A program made the translations under genes and the position numbers. Shown in pieces: positions 54,901 to 62,815 of a stretch of 64,000 nucleotides of DNA. The notes under the pieces are model-generated. The model made no database searches, was not told the origin of the DNA, and saw only the letters and a program-made list of their open reading frames with translations. Origin of the DNA: Mycolicibacterium agri (GTDB lineage Bacteria; Actinomycetota; Actinomycetes; Mycobacteriales; Mycobacteriaceae); NCBI RefSeq assembly GCF_002553505.1, contig NZ_PDCP01000016.1, positions 48,947 through 112,946 on the forward strand, in the 5' to 3' direction. How positions within the stretch are numbered: position 1 is the stretch's first letter; every line of letters begins with the position of its first letter.

Positions 54901-55045
54901 GCTTGTATTCGGCCGAGCGGGTGGCCTGCCGCAGCGCCGCGCCGCACTCGCTACAGAACTTGCCCGAAGGACGGGCTTGGGCGCCGCACGAGCCGCAGAT
55001 CAACTTCGCGGTCAGTTCACCGCCGCCGCCCCGACTGACGCCCAC
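51950..55045 (-). CDS. Zinc-ribbon, class III adenylyl cyclase, AAA ATPase and TPR multidomain regulator
   Basis: About 1031 residues. Order: N-terminal zinc ribbon (CGSCGAQARPSGKFCSECG), class III nucleotide cyclase domain (about 50-230; VTVLFADVVQSMD with the first metal Asp, YTGDGVMGLFGAP with the second, and GLNSGQVIAGSMG), AAA/STAND-type ATPase (about 260-560; Walker A VGPAGIGKSRVARE, FIIEDAHWID), and a long TPR-like helical C-terminus. Such proteins are abundant in mycobacteria and link cAMP signalling to ATP-dependent switching. The start is uncertain: GTG 55045 is preferred to a TTG at 55159, but neither has a ribosome binding site. No DNA-binding domain is seen. Confidence 0.88.
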   Translation of the reverse strand: MGVSRGGGGELTAKLICGSCGAQARPSGKFCSECGAALRQATRSAEYKQVTVLFADVVQSMDITATLDLERAREIITEVLERSAAVVRRYGGTVEYTGDGVMGLFGAPIALEDHAFRACLAALAIQEEIGRVAVDVARRDHVDLRMRVGLNSGQVIAGSMGSESGSSRYAATGEHVGMAQRMESVAPPGAVMLSESTARLVEHAVSLGDAQWVRIKNSDTPVCAYQLAAIGPRQGIVGRAEAAFVGRRWEMAALEAMVDRAVGGRGGVVAVVGPAGIGKSRVARETAAVAAKRGVEVFWVFCESHTRDVPFGVVERLLRAGSGVTDLDGQAACDQLRAAVPADADPQDLLLLDDLLGIADPAVALPQIDPEARRRRLTALVNTTALSRTEPTLFIIEDAHWIDVVSESMLADFLAVIARTPSMVLITARPEYHGVLLRAHGAQTIALDALGDSDTAALIASLLGSDPSVAGLAEVIADNAAGNPFFAEEMVRELAQRGVLSGDRGRYVCSTDVAEVKVPATIQASISARIDRLSSTARQTLHAASVIGARFSSELLAALGIDAVVDELIDAEMIDQVSFTPSAQYALHHPLIRAVAYESQLKSDRADWHRRLAASIEEREPESVEENAALIAEHLQAAGEVHAAYGWHMRAAAWSVNRDVGAARVSWEQARRIADALPADDAAQLSMRIAPRTMLCATDYHGQALQASRRFEELGQLCSLAGDKVSLAIGMTGLGTELLYTGRSREGAQLASEQMALLESIGDADLTVGLAFVAFVNWFDAGRFDEILHWSQVVIDLAAGDESKGANFGFGSPLAFALTWRGTARWWLGRPGWRQDYDDAIVMARNSDPATLAVCVTWTYGHAMPYGVLRVDDASVRVSEAALRAAESSHDIALYLAKYTLAYALLNRDSAADRRRGLELMTRFRDFTRERGPFLVPVAELWIARDRARRGERDAAIAAMREAVEELHHAGRFFYAIVGTAVFVETLLERDAEGDHAEAQRQVDRLTNLRAGYESAMLDTILLRLRALLAR

Positions 55046-55379
55046 GTCAATGATCGTCGCACCGGGGACCAACGATGTCTGGCATATCGACACCGAAGAC
55101 AGCGTCCACCTGCGTCGCGAGACGGAGTTTCGGGCGCAATATGGGTGGCCACGCAGCAAAAGGCGGCCCAGGTGTCCCCCAACCGACGAAGTACGGCGCC
55201 TGGGCGCTCGCCTATTTCATGAACCCACTGCAATATGGTTTGCGGAAAAACAGTTTCTTAGAGTCACTAATCGGCATATATAACCCCATTTACCGGCAGA
55301 TTTGGATGTTTTATAACGTGTGCGTTATATTTTGCTGCCTTCGCAGGTCTATCAACGGTATTCACAACTGAGGTGGAAA
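55046..55379. other. AT-rich divergent intergenic region
   Basis: This 334-bp spacer between the cyclase and the excalibur gene is AT-rich from about 55230 (many A/T runs, TATATAA at 55277) in a GC-rich genome, suggesting regulation or recent acquisition. The only structured signal found is the palindrome at 55312-55329. Confidence 0.5.
55312..55329. promoter_or_regulatory. Operator-like palindrome upstream of the excalibur gene
   Basis: TATAACG (55312-55318) and CGTTATA (55323-55329) are perfect inverted repeats separated by TGTG. The site lies 51 bp before the ATG at 55380. Its form fits a TetR-type or similar dimeric regulator; no such gene is adjacent. Confidence 0.5.
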
Positions 55380-55574
55380 ATGATTCGTGCGCTCGTCGTC
55401 GCAGCAGCTATCGCGGCAACCGCCCTGGGAACTGCATCCGCGGCTAACGCCGACGTGTACTACAAGAACTGCGCCGCCGCCCGCGCGGCCGGAGCCGCAC
55501 CGGTGATGGAGGGCGACCCTGGCTATGGTCCCCACCTCGACCGCGACGGCGACGGAATCGGTTGCGAGAACTAG
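55380..55574 (+). CDS. Small secreted excalibur-domain protein
   Basis: A 64-residue product: signal peptide (to about residue 24, ALGTASAANA|DV), then one excalibur calcium-binding domain (YYKNCAAARAAGAAPV, ending HLDRDGDGIGCEN) with the DxDxDG loop and two Cys. Such domains are found alone or at the ends of exported nucleases. It is AT-richer upstream than its neighbours. Role unknown. Confidence 0.88.
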   Translation: MIRALVVAAAIAATALGTASAANADVYYKNCAAARAAGAAPVMEGDPGYGPHLDRDGDGIGCEN

Positions 55575-55579
55575 GTGTA

Positions 55580-55801
55580 TTAGCTCGCTTCGTCCAGCTT
55601 CGTCAGAGCCGAAGCAACCTGGAAGAACTTGTTCGAGCCGAGCTGCCGCACGGTCTTGATGTTGAACGCCTTCTCCAGCGCCTCGGCGTCGGCGTCCGTG
55701 ACACCGGCGAGGGCGGCCGGAGACGCGTCGAGAATTTCCTTCAGCGATTTGTCCTCGTACGCCTTGTCCAGAGCCTTGGCGAGATCGACCGTTACAGCCA
55801 T
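55580..55801 (-). CDS. Conserved small helical protein
   Basis: A 73-residue protein from ATG 55801 with a GGAGGA ribosome binding site. The sequence is helical: VDLAKALDKAYEDKSLKEIL, ASPAALAGVTDADAEALEKA, FNIKTVRQLGSNKFFQVASAL. The LAGVTDADAEALEKAFNIKTV part resembles a helix-hairpin-helix fold. The function is unknown. It is convergent with the excalibur gene, 5 bp apart. Confidence 0.75.
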   Translation of the reverse strand: MAVTVDLAKALDKAYEDKSLKEILDASPAALAGVTDADAEALEKAFNIKTVRQLGSNKFFQVASALTKLDEAS

Positions 55802-56044
55802 AACCGTTCCTCCATTCGTTTTCCGGCACGCACTTGACCCTTGTCGCCTACCCATCCACCTCGGCGGTCTAACCCCTTGAGACATCGCCTTTTTGGAGCG
55901 GTTTGGGATTTTCCCCACTCTCGGGATATGTGTCCCAAAACTGGCGGTTGGTAGTCCGCTTTTTGACCACGGCGCACAAACGCACCAGGAAGCAACAAAA
56001 GAAGAACCGTCCGGCTACGAAAGTCCGGCCGGAGAAAAGAATGG

Positions 56045-56132
56045 CGGTGGCGGAGGGATTTGAACCCTCGGTGGGGGGTTACCCCACACACGCTTTCGAG
56101 GCGTGCTCCTTAGGCCGCTCGGACACGCCACC
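56045..56132 (-). tRNA. tRNA-Ser (anticodon CGA)
   Basis: On the minus strand acceptor arms GGTGGCG (complement of 56126-56132) and CGCCACC (complement of 56046-56052) pair, with G as discriminator. The anticodon loop CTCGAAA gives CGA, reading UCG. There is a long variable arm and the T-loop GGTTCAAAT. CCA is not encoded. It lies beside tadA as in M. tuberculosis. Confidence 0.95.
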
Positions 56133-56161
56133 GTGCCGTAGCCTACCGAACACCCGCTGCC

Positions 56162-56617
56162 TCATTCCAATCGCTGTCGGGCGAAGAACTCCTCCAGCGG
56201 GGCCGCGCACTGGGCGGCCAGCACCCCGCCGACGACCTCAGGCCGGTGCGTCAGCCGACGATCACGGACCACATCCCACAGCGAGCCGACCGCGCCGGTC
56301 TTGGGTTCCCACGCTCCGAACACCAACCGTGCCACCCGGGCCATCACCAGCGCGCCCGCGCACATCGTGCAGGGCTCGACGGTCACCGCCAGCGTCGTGC
56401 CCTCCAGCCGCCAGCCGTCGCCGAGCATCCGCGCCGCCGCCCGCATGACCAGGATTTCGGCGTGCGCCGTCGGGTCGCCGAGGGCCTCGCGGGCGTTCGC
56501 CGCGCGTGCCAACTCGGTGCCGTCGGGAGCGTAGATCACCGCACCCACCGGCACGTCATCAGGACCCGCACTGCCCGCGGCTTCCAGGGCGGCACGGATG
56601 AGGTCTTCGTCGGTCAC
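56162..56617 (-). CDS. tadA: tRNA-specific adenosine deaminase
   Basis: A 151-residue zinc deaminase that converts A34 of tRNA-Arg(ACG) to inosine. Motifs: HAEILVMRAA (zinc His and catalytic Glu) and VTVEPCTMCAGALV (PCxxC zinc ligands). Homologue of Rv3752c. Its start overlaps the stop of the upstream tadA-associated gene by 4 nt, so the two are co-translated. Confidence 0.95.
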   Translation of the reverse strand: MTDEDLIRAALEAAGSAGPDDVPVGAVIYAPDGTELARAANAREALGDPTAHAEILVMRAAARMLGDGWRLEGTTLAVTVEPCTMCAGALVMARVARLVFGAWEPKTGAVGSLWDVVRDRRLTHRPEVVGGVLAAQCAAPLEEFFARQRLE

Positions 56618-57129
56618 CGATTGAGGCGGTCCAGCACCTTGGACAGTTCGTCCGCGAAGCCCATCTCGCGGGCGATGCGGCCGATCTGTTCATCGGCGTA
56701 GAGGTCGTACTCGGAGATGATCACCCCGAGCACCGCCTCGGGCAGCCCGACGTCGGACAGCAGCCCGAGATCGCCCTCCTCGAACGGTTCGGCGTCCTCC
56801 AGGTCGTCGGGTTCGATGTCGGCGTCGAGCTTTTCGAGCACCTCCGCGGCGATGTCGTAATCCAGTGCCGCGGTGGCGTCGGACAGCAACAGCCGCGTCC
56901 CCGCCGGGGCGGGCCGCACGATCACGAAGAACTCGTCGTCGACGTCGAGCAAACCGAAAACGGCTCCCGCACTGCGCAGCTCGCGCAACTCGGTCTCTGC
57001 CGCCGTCAGACTCGTCAGTGCGGCAGGACGCATGGGGTAGCAACGCCACTTGCCTTCCTCACGGACAACGGCGACCCCGAAGCCCTCGGGTGCGTCGGCG
57101 TCCTGCGCAGGTGCCCGTTGTGGTCCCAT
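56614..57129 (-). CDS. tRNA adenosine deaminase-associated protein (Rv3753c-like)
   Basis: A 171-residue acidic protein from ATG 57129 (a GTG at 57135 is also in frame). FGVAVVREEGKWRCYPMRPA starts the domain; an acidic cluster (DADIEPDDLEDAEPFEEGDL) precedes a C-terminal helical part. It is found next to tadA across Actinobacteria, but its role is not established. The stop overlaps the tadA start. It is divergent from tyrA. Confidence 0.85.
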   Translation of the reverse strand: MGPQRAPAQDADAPEGFGVAVVREEGKWRCYPMRPAALTSLTAAETELRELRSAGAVFGLLDVDDEFFVIVRPAPAGTRLLLSDATAALDYDIAAEVLEKLDADIEPDDLEDAEPFEEGDLGLLSDVGLPEAVLGVIISEYDLYADEQIGRIAREMGFADELSKVLDRLNR

Positions 57130-57222
57130 GATCACTTACGCTAGTGCCGACCAGGGCATTTGACCAGCAATCGAGATCAGCCCGACCGCACGTGGCCATG
57201 TCCGTGTGCCACTCTTGAAGCC

Positions 57223-58182
57223 GTGACGAAACCTCCCGTCTGCGTACTCGGTCTTGGCCTGATCGGCGGCTCGATCATGCGCGCGGCGACCGAGGCGGGC
57301 CGCGAGGTGTTCGGATACAACCGCTCGGCCGACGGCGTTCTGGCCGCTCGCGGCGACGGCTTCGACGCCACCGAGCACATCGACAAGGCCCTCAAGCGCG
57401 CCGCGCAGGCGCACGCGCTGATCGTGCTCGCCGTGCCGGCGCCCGCGCTGCCGTTGGTGTTGGAGCAGGTCCGCGACATCGCCCCGGACTGCGCCCTGAC
57501 CGACGTCACGAGCGTCAAGGCCGCCGTGCTCGACGAGGTGAAGTCGGTCGGGCTGCTGGCCAATTTCGTCGGCGGTCATCCGATGGCGGGCACCGCACAG
57601 TCCGGCTGGGCGGCCGGAGACGCGCGCCTGTTCGTCGGCGCCCCCTGGGTGCTCAGCGTCGACGACCACGTCGACCCGCAAATCTGGGGCATGGTCATGG
57701 ATCTCGCGTTGGACTGCGGCGGCGTCATCGTCCCGGCCCGATCCGACGAGCACGATGCGGCCGCGGCCGCGATCTCGCACCTGCCGCATCTGCTCGCCGA
57801 GGCGCTGGCGGCCACCGCCGCCGACGTGCCGTTGGCATTTGCACTGGGCGCCGGGTCATTTCGCGACGGCACCCGCGTCGCCGCCACCGCACCCGAACTG
57901 GTCCGCGCGATGTGCGAGGCCAACGCCGACCAGCTGGTGCCGACGCTCGACCAAGCGATCGAGATGCTGCAGAAGGCCCGCGAATCACTCGCCACCGACA
58001 AATCGGTGGCCCACCTCGTCGAGCAGGGGCACGCCGCACGCACCCGCTTCGACAGCTTCCGCCGCACCGAAATCCTCACCGTCGTCGTCGGTCAGGACGG
58101 TTGGCGCGACGAACTCGCGGCCGCGGGGCGCGCCGGCGGCGTGATCAGATCCGCTCTGCGAGTCCTGGGTAATCCAGAATAA
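57223..58182 (+). CDS. tyrA: Prephenate dehydrogenase
   Basis: A 319-residue NAD-dependent enzyme of tyrosine biosynthesis, converting prephenate to 4-hydroxyphenylpyruvate. The N-terminal cofactor motif is [15 protein letters not shown] and [16 protein letters not shown] is the prephenate-binding loop with the catalytic His. A helical dimerisation domain follows. Homologue of Rv3754. No C-terminal ACT domain is evident. It starts at GTG 57223 and overlaps the convergent next gene by 38 nt. Confidence 0.95.
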   Translation: MTKPPVCVLGLGLIGGSIMRAATEAGREVFGYNRSADGVLAARGDGFDATEHIDKALKRAAQAHALIVLAVPAPALPLVLEQVRDIAPDCALTDVTSVKAAVLDEVKSVGLLANFVGGHPMAGTAQSGWAAGDARLFVGAPWVLSVDDHVDPQIWGMVMDLALDCGGVIVPARSDEHDAAAAAISHLPHLLAEALAATAADVPLAFALGAGSFRDGTRVAATAPELVRAMCEANADQLVPTLDQAIEMLQKARESLATDKSVAHLVEQGHAARTRFDSFRRTEILTVVVGQDGWRDELAAAGRAGGVIRSALRVLGNPE

Positions 58183-58726
58183 ATCCGTACTCGTCGACGG
58201 TGACGGTGGTGTCGGCGACGGGCGAATGCAGCTTGATGCCATCGGCTGCGCTGCTGTAGCTGATCGTCACGGGCTTGACCGTCAGATCGGGCAGCGACAC
58301 GTAAACCACCGGCACCGACAGCGAGTCGCTGCGCTGGTACAGACCGGTGCGTCGGATCGGCAACGCGTTGAAGAACGGGCTGAAAATCACGTCGACGTCC
58401 AGGGCGCCGTCGTACGGGGCGCGGCTGGACTGGCCCGAGTGCTCCTGGACCAACCACAGGTTCTCGTCATCGCGCGCGATGGAAAGTTGCCGTTCGCGCT
58501 CGGCCAGCGTGACCGTCATCGACAGCCGGCGCGTCGCACCGGATTCGTCGGTGACCAGATCGTAGGACGCCGAGAACGGCGGATGGGTCGACGTTGCCGC
58601 GGCCACGATCCGCCCGTGGGCCTTGATCCGATTGTTCGACAACTGCACCCGCACGGATTCCATCCGCGGAACATCATGTGCCCGCCAGGTCAGGACGGCG
58701 GGCCAGGGAGCGTTATCTGCACTCAC
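58145..58726 (-). CDS. Putative glycolipid-binding domain protein (Rv3755c-like)
   Basis: A 193-residue soluble protein of the putative glycolipid-binding family. Beta strands [54 protein letters not shown] and [12 protein letters not shown] fit the family pattern. Its biochemical role is unproven. GTG 58726 is 12 nt after a TACGGT box (minus strand, 58738-58733), so it may have its own leaderless mRNA within the proXVWZ operon end; its start overlaps the proZ stop by 4 nt. It matches the order of the M. tuberculosis region. Confidence 0.82.
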   Translation of the reverse strand: MSADNAPWPAVLTWRAHDVPRMESVRVQLSNNRIKAHGRIVAAATSTHPPFSASYDLVTDESGATRRLSMTVTLAERERQLSIARDDENLWLVQEHSGQSSRAPYDGALDVDVIFSPFFNALPIRRTGLYQRSDSLSVPVVYVSLPDLTVKPVTISYSSAADGIKLHSPVADTTVTVDEYGFILDYPGLAERI

Positions 58727-59514
58727 CCGTCTACCGTAGGCGACAGACGGCCGCGTTCGTAGCCCGGTTCGGGTGTGCTTTTCGTCCGCTCCCGACCCCG
58801 AATGTGAGATTGCATGGCGACCTCGTCGTCCAGCAGCGGCTGCGGCATCCGGCGCAACCGCCCGGTGCCGGGTACCGAGGCCCACACCGCAAACGCCAGA
58901 ATGCCGTCGAGGATCAATGCAAGTGCGGTGACCATCAGCGCGCCGACCAACGCGAGATAGAACTCGCGCACCTTGATCCCGTCGATCAGGTAGCGGCCGA
59001 GCCCACCCAGGCTGGCATAGGCCGCGACGGTCGCTGTCGCCACGATCTGCAGTGTCGCGGTGCGCAGTCCGCCGAGGATCAACGGCATCGCGTTGGGCAC
59101 CTCCACCCGCAGCAGCACCCGGCGCTCCGTCATGCCCATCGACCGGGCCGCGTCCACGACCGCGGGGTCGACGTTGGCGATGCCCGAATACGTGCCCGCC
59201 AGCAACGGCGGAATGCCGAGCAGCATCAGCGCGACGGTGGGCCCGACGAGGCCAAGGCCCCACAGCAGCACGCCGAGCAGCAGCACACCCAGCGTCGGCA
59301 GCGCGCGCAACGCGTTCACGCCCGTGACGACCAGGAAGGTGCCGCGGCCCGTATGCCCGATGACCATGCCGATCGGTATGGCGATCAGCGCCGAGAAGAA
59401 CACCGCGATCACGGTGTACTGCAGATGCTCACCGATGCGGGCGGCCAGTCCCGCAGGGCCTGCCCAGTTGGCCGCGGTGAAGATGAACGACAGCGCCTCG
59501 TGCAGGAAGTTCAC
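58723..59514 (-). CDS. proZ: Osmoprotectant (glycine betaine/choline) ABC permease ProZ
   Basis: A 263-residue membrane protein with about six helices and the binding-protein-dependent permease motif (DAARSMGMTERRVLLRVEVP, the EAA-like loop). The C-terminal 40 residues are polar. It pairs with ProW to form the transmembrane channel. GTG 59514 overlaps the proW stop; a longer frame to 59583 would overlap proW. Homologue of Rv3756c. Confidence 0.92.
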   Translation of the reverse strand: MNFLHEALSFIFTAANWAGPAGLAARIGEHLQYTVIAVFFSALIAIPIGMVIGHTGRGTFLVVTGVNALRALPTLGVLLLGVLLWGLGLVGPTVALMLLGIPPLLAGTYSGIANVDPAVVDAARSMGMTERRVLLRVEVPNAMPLILGGLRTATLQIVATATVAAYASLGGLGRYLIDGIKVREFYLALVGALMVTALALILDGILAFAVWASVPGTGRLRRMPQPLLDDEVAMQSHIRGRERTKSTPEPGYERGRLSPTVDG

Positions 59515-60206
59515 GCCGCCTCCCCCACTGCCACGGCGGCCTTCGTCCGCACACCGCCGCCGGCCCGGCCCGCGCGGGTCCACGGCGTGATGATGCGGCC
59601 GATGAGCATGATCAACGTGTCGATCACGATGGCCAGCACAAAGATCGCGATGATGCCGCCGATGATCTGGTCGCTCTTGTTGGACTGGTAGCCCTCTGTG
59701 AACCAGGTGCCGAGGCCGCCGATCCCGATCACCGATCCGACCGCGACCATCGAGATGTTGGTGACGGCGACGACGCGCAGGCTGGCTACGAGAACCGGGA
59801 TCGACAGGGGCAGTTCGACTTTGAGCATCCTCGTGAGTGGTCGGTAGCCGACGGCGGTGGCCGCGTCGCGAACCGCGGCGGGCACGGCGTCCAGCGCTTC
59901 GGGGACGGCCCGCACCAGCAGTGCCGTGGTGTACAGCGTGAGCGCGACGATCACGTTGGCCTCATCGAGGATGCGGGTCGGAATGATCAACGGCAGCACC
60001 ACGAACAACGCCAGCGACGGGATCGTGAAGATGATGCTGGCCGTGACGGTGGTCAGCCGCCGCACCGTCGTGGTGCGCTGCACCAGCGCGCCCAGTGGCA
60101 CCGCGATCAGCAGGCCGAGGATGATCGGGATGAGCGAGAGCCTCAAGTGGATGACGGTCAGCGCCCACGCGTCGTCGAGATTGTTGAGCAGATAGCGCAC
60201 ACTCAA
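59511..60206 (-). CDS. proW: Osmoprotectant ABC permease ProW
   Basis: A 231-residue permease with five to six hydrophobic helices and the cytoplasmic loop DAATAVGYRPLTRMLKVELP. It is the second channel subunit of the betaine/choline/proline importer. The start is TTG 60206, overlapping the proV stop as TTGA; GTG 60200 is an alternative. Homologue of Rv3757c. Confidence 0.92.
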   Translation of the reverse strand: MSVRYLLNNLDDAWALTVIHLRLSLIPIILGLLIAVPLGALVQRTTTVRRLTTVTASIIFTIPSLALFVVLPLIIPTRILDEANVIVALTLYTTALLVRAVPEALDAVPAAVRDAATAVGYRPLTRMLKVELPLSIPVLVASLRVVAVTNISMVAVGSVIGIGGLGTWFTEGYQSNKSDQIIGGIIAIFVLAIVIDTLIMLIGRIITPWTRAGRAGGGVRTKAAVAVGEAA

Positions 60207-61342
60207 CCCTTCCCATCGGAGCCGAGCTTCGGCAATGCTTCGCGCCGTTGCGAATTCAGCGCAGCCAGCACATCGTCGGCCGTCACGCCGCCGATCAGCA
60301 CACCGTCTTCGTCGACGGCGGCCCCGAGCCCCGACGGCGACGACAGCGCCGCGTCGAGCGCCTGGCGCAGCGAGTGTTCCGGCCGGAACAGCGACCCTCC
60401 GCCGTAGGTGCTGTCGTACAGCGAACTGCCCTTGCGGTGCAGGTCGACACCGTCGGCGTTGATCCAGGCGAAGGGGGTGCCGTCGGGACGGTTGACCAGC
60501 ACCCAGTCGTCCGGCCCGAGTACCAGCCCGTCGATCCCGGATTCGGCGACCGCCCGAATCTCGTGCAGCGGAAGGCCTGTCGCGTGGCGGAATTGCAAAC
60601 CGCGGTAGCCGCGGTCGGCGCCGATGAAGCCCGCCACGAAGTCGTTGGCCGGGTTGGACAGCAGCCGTGCGGGTTCGTCGTACTGCTGCAGGATCCCGCC
60701 ACTGCCGAACACGGCCACCCGCTCGCCGATCTTGACGGCCTCGTCGATGTCGTGGGTGACGAACACGATCGTCTTGTGCAGTTCGCTTTGCAGCCGCAGG
60801 ATTTCGGTCTGCAGCTCCTCACGTACCACCGGGTCCACCGCGCTGAACGGCTCGTCCATCAACAGGATCGGCGGGTCGGCGGCCAACGCCCGCGCCACCC
60901 CGACGCGCTGCTGCTGGCCGCCCGACAGCTGCGCCGGGTAACGGTTCGCCAGTTGCGGGTCGAGACCGACGCGCTCCAGCACCCCGAGCGCCGCCTTGCG
61001 CGCCGCTCGCCGCGATTCACCTTTCAGCACAGGCACTGTCGCGACGTTGTCGACCACCCGCTGGTGCGGCATCAGGCCGGCGCTCTGGATGACGTAGCCG
61101 ATGCCAAGCCGCAGCTTGACCGGGTCCACCTTGGTGACGTCGTCGCCGTCCACGGTCAACGTGCCCGACGACGGGTCGATCATCCGGTTGATCATCCGCA
61201 TCGACGTCGTCTTGCCGCATCCCGACGGTCCGACGAACACAGTCAGCGCGCCTTCGGGCACATCGAGGGTGAGATCGTCGACGGCGACGGTGCCGTCGGG
61301 GTAGCGCTTGGTCACGCTGTCGAAATGAATCATGCCGCTCAT
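60203..61342 (-). CDS. proV: Osmoprotectant ABC transporter ATPase ProV
   Basis: A 379-residue ABC ATPase with a C-terminal CBS-like extension. Walker A GPSGCGKTTSMRM, signature LSGGQQQRVGVARAL, Walker B ILLMDEPFSAVDP, switch VTHDIDEAVKIG. Residues about 250-379 hold a CBS module that in such ATPases senses ionic strength. ATG 61342 overlaps the proX stop (ATGA). Homologue of Rv3758c. Confidence 0.93.
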   Translation of the reverse strand: MSGMIHFDSVTKRYPDGTVAVDDLTLDVPEGALTVFVGPSGCGKTTSMRMINRMIDPSSGTLTVDGDDVTKVDPVKLRLGIGYVIQSAGLMPHQRVVDNVATVPVLKGESRRAARKAALGVLERVGLDPQLANRYPAQLSGGQQQRVGVARALAADPPILLMDEPFSAVDPVVREELQTEILRLQSELHKTIVFVTHDIDEAVKIGERVAVFGSGGILQQYDEPARLLSNPANDFVAGFIGADRGYRGLQFRHATGLPLHEIRAVAESGIDGLVLGPDDWVLVNRPDGTPFAWINADGVDLHRKGSSLYDSTYGGGSLFRPEHSLRQALDAALSSPSGLGAAVDEDGVLIGGVTADDVLAALNSQRREALPKLGSDGKG

Positions 61343-62289
61343 CCCTGGATCGGTTTGTCGAAGCCGTTGTCGGCGACCCACTTTCGGGCTGCCTCGTCGG
61401 CGTTGACACCGGCGTTGCCGGAGGTCGCGGTGTTGAGCTCGATAAGGGCGTCGGTGGTCAACTTCGCCGACACCGCGTCGAGCACCTGCTTGAGTTCATC
61501 GGACTTCTTCTGCGAACTGACCAGTGGGATCACATTCGCGGCGAGGAAGTTGTTCTTCGGGTCTTCCAGCACCACCAGGTTGTTCTCCTTGATCGCCGGT
61601 GACGTGCTGAAGATGTCGGCCGCCGTGACGGTGCCGTCCACCAACGCCTTGACGGTGGCAGGCCCGCCGCCGTCGCTGATCGCGACGAAGTTGTTGGGTG
61701 GAATGTCGAGGCCGTATTTCGCCTTCAGCCCGGGCAAGCCCTCGGTGCGGTTCAAGAATTCCGACGGCCCACCGAATTTCACCTCGGGTGAGTGCGCGGC
61801 CAGATCAGCGATGGTCTTCAGATTCCACTTCTTCGCCGTCTCTTCGCTGACCGCGACGGTGTCCTTGTCCTCGGCGGGCGACGGGTTCAGGATGGACAGA
61901 TCACCGGGCAGCGTCCGAAACAGCGCCAGCAGAACGTCATCCGGCGTCGTCACGTCCGCGTTCTTGTCGAAGTACTGCAGCAGGTTGCCGGTGTACTCGG
62001 GGATCAGATCGATCGAGTGGTCGCGCACCGCGGGGATGTAGGTTTCGCGGCTGCCGATGCCGAACTGGCGCCCGACGGTGAAGCCGTTGGCCTCCAACGC
62101 CTGCGCATAGATTTCGGCGATGATCTTGCTCTCGGGGAAGTCCGCCGAGCCGACGACAATCGATTTGAGGTCGCCGGACACCTCGCCGCCGCCCAGCGGG
62201 TTGGAGCTGCCGCACCCCGTCGCGCCCAGGGTGAGCAGGGCCAGAACCGCGGCCAGAATCGCCAGATGCCACTTCCGTGTTTTCGACAT
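61339..62289 (-). CDS. proX: Osmoprotectant-binding lipoprotein ProX
   Basis: A 316-residue substrate-binding lipoprotein, first gene of the proXVWZ operon. Lipobox LGATG|C at about residue 26; binding domain IVVGSADFPESKIIAEIYA, YIPAVRDHSIDLIPEYTGN, and a closing VADNGFDKP. It is of the OpuAC/ProX class binding glycine betaine, choline or related compounds. ATG 62289 has GAGAGGA upstream. Homologue of Rv3759c. Confidence 0.93.
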   Translation of the reverse strand: MSKTRKWHLAILAAVLALLTLGATGCGSSNPLGGGEVSGDLKSIVVGSADFPESKIIAEIYAQALEANGFTVGRQFGIGSRETYIPAVRDHSIDLIPEYTGNLLQYFDKNADVTTPDDVLLALFRTLPGDLSILNPSPAEDKDTVAVSEETAKKWNLKTIADLAAHSPEVKFGGPSEFLNRTEGLPGLKAKYGLDIPPNNFVAISDGGGPATVKALVDGTVTAADIFSTSPAIKENNLVVLEDPKNNFLAANVIPLVSSQKKSDELKQVLDAVSAKLTTDALIELNTATSGNAGVNADEAARKWVADNGFDKPIQG

Positions 62290-62419
62290 TTCCGAATGTC
62301 CTCTCGGCGCATCGCTGCACCGGACCCTAGCGGCATGGACGGGAACGCGCCGCACTTTGCGATCACCGTGAACGCCGTGGCTTGTTTCATTCGCGGCGGG
62401 AAAGGGCAAAGATGGAGCC

Positions 62420-62815
62420 ATGACCAGCGATCCCTCGATGTCGCCAGACCAGCCGAGCGATGCGACGTCGCCGGTACCCGCCGACCATCTGCCCGCCGAA
62501 TCGTCGGTCCCGCCCGCGATGAGCAAGCCCGTCACGAGCAAGCCCAAGGATTCGGCGTCGACGTTCACCCGCGCCGGGGCGCTGTGGACTGCGCTGATCG
62601 TCGGCTTTCTGATCCTGATCCTGCTGCTCGTGTTCATCCTCCAGAACACCGCGTCGACGACGATCCACTTCTTCGGCTGGGAGTGGATTCTGCCCGTCGG
62701 CGTCGCCCTCCTGTTCGCCGCCGTCTGTGGCGGGCTGCTCACGGTCGCGGCGGGTACCGTCAGGATCGTCCAACTTCGGCGCGCCGCCAAGAAGAATCTG
62801 AAGTCGGGCCTTTAG
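62420..62815 (+). CDS. LapA-domain membrane protein (Rv3760-like)
   Basis: A 131-residue protein: a polar N-terminus of about 55 residues, then two transmembrane helices (ALWTALIVGFLILILLLVF; WILPVGVALLFAAVCGGLL) joined by STTIHFFGW, and a short basic tail (VRIVQLRRAAKKNLKSG). This is the DUF1049/LapA fold. Function in mycobacteria is unknown. It is divergent from proX and ends 4 nt inside the convergent hydrolase gene. Confidence 0.88.
   Translation: MTSDPSMSPDQPSDATSPVPADHLPAESSVPPAMSKPVTSKPKDSASTFTRAGALWTALIVGFLILILLLVFILQNTASTTIHFFGWEWILPVGVALLFAAVCGGLLTVAAGTVRIVQLRRAAKKNLKSGL

Noticed and set aside
58145..59263. Extension of the glycolipid-binding protein frame over proZ
   Set aside because: The upstream part is in the wrong frame of proZ; a leaderless -10 box supports GTG 58726.
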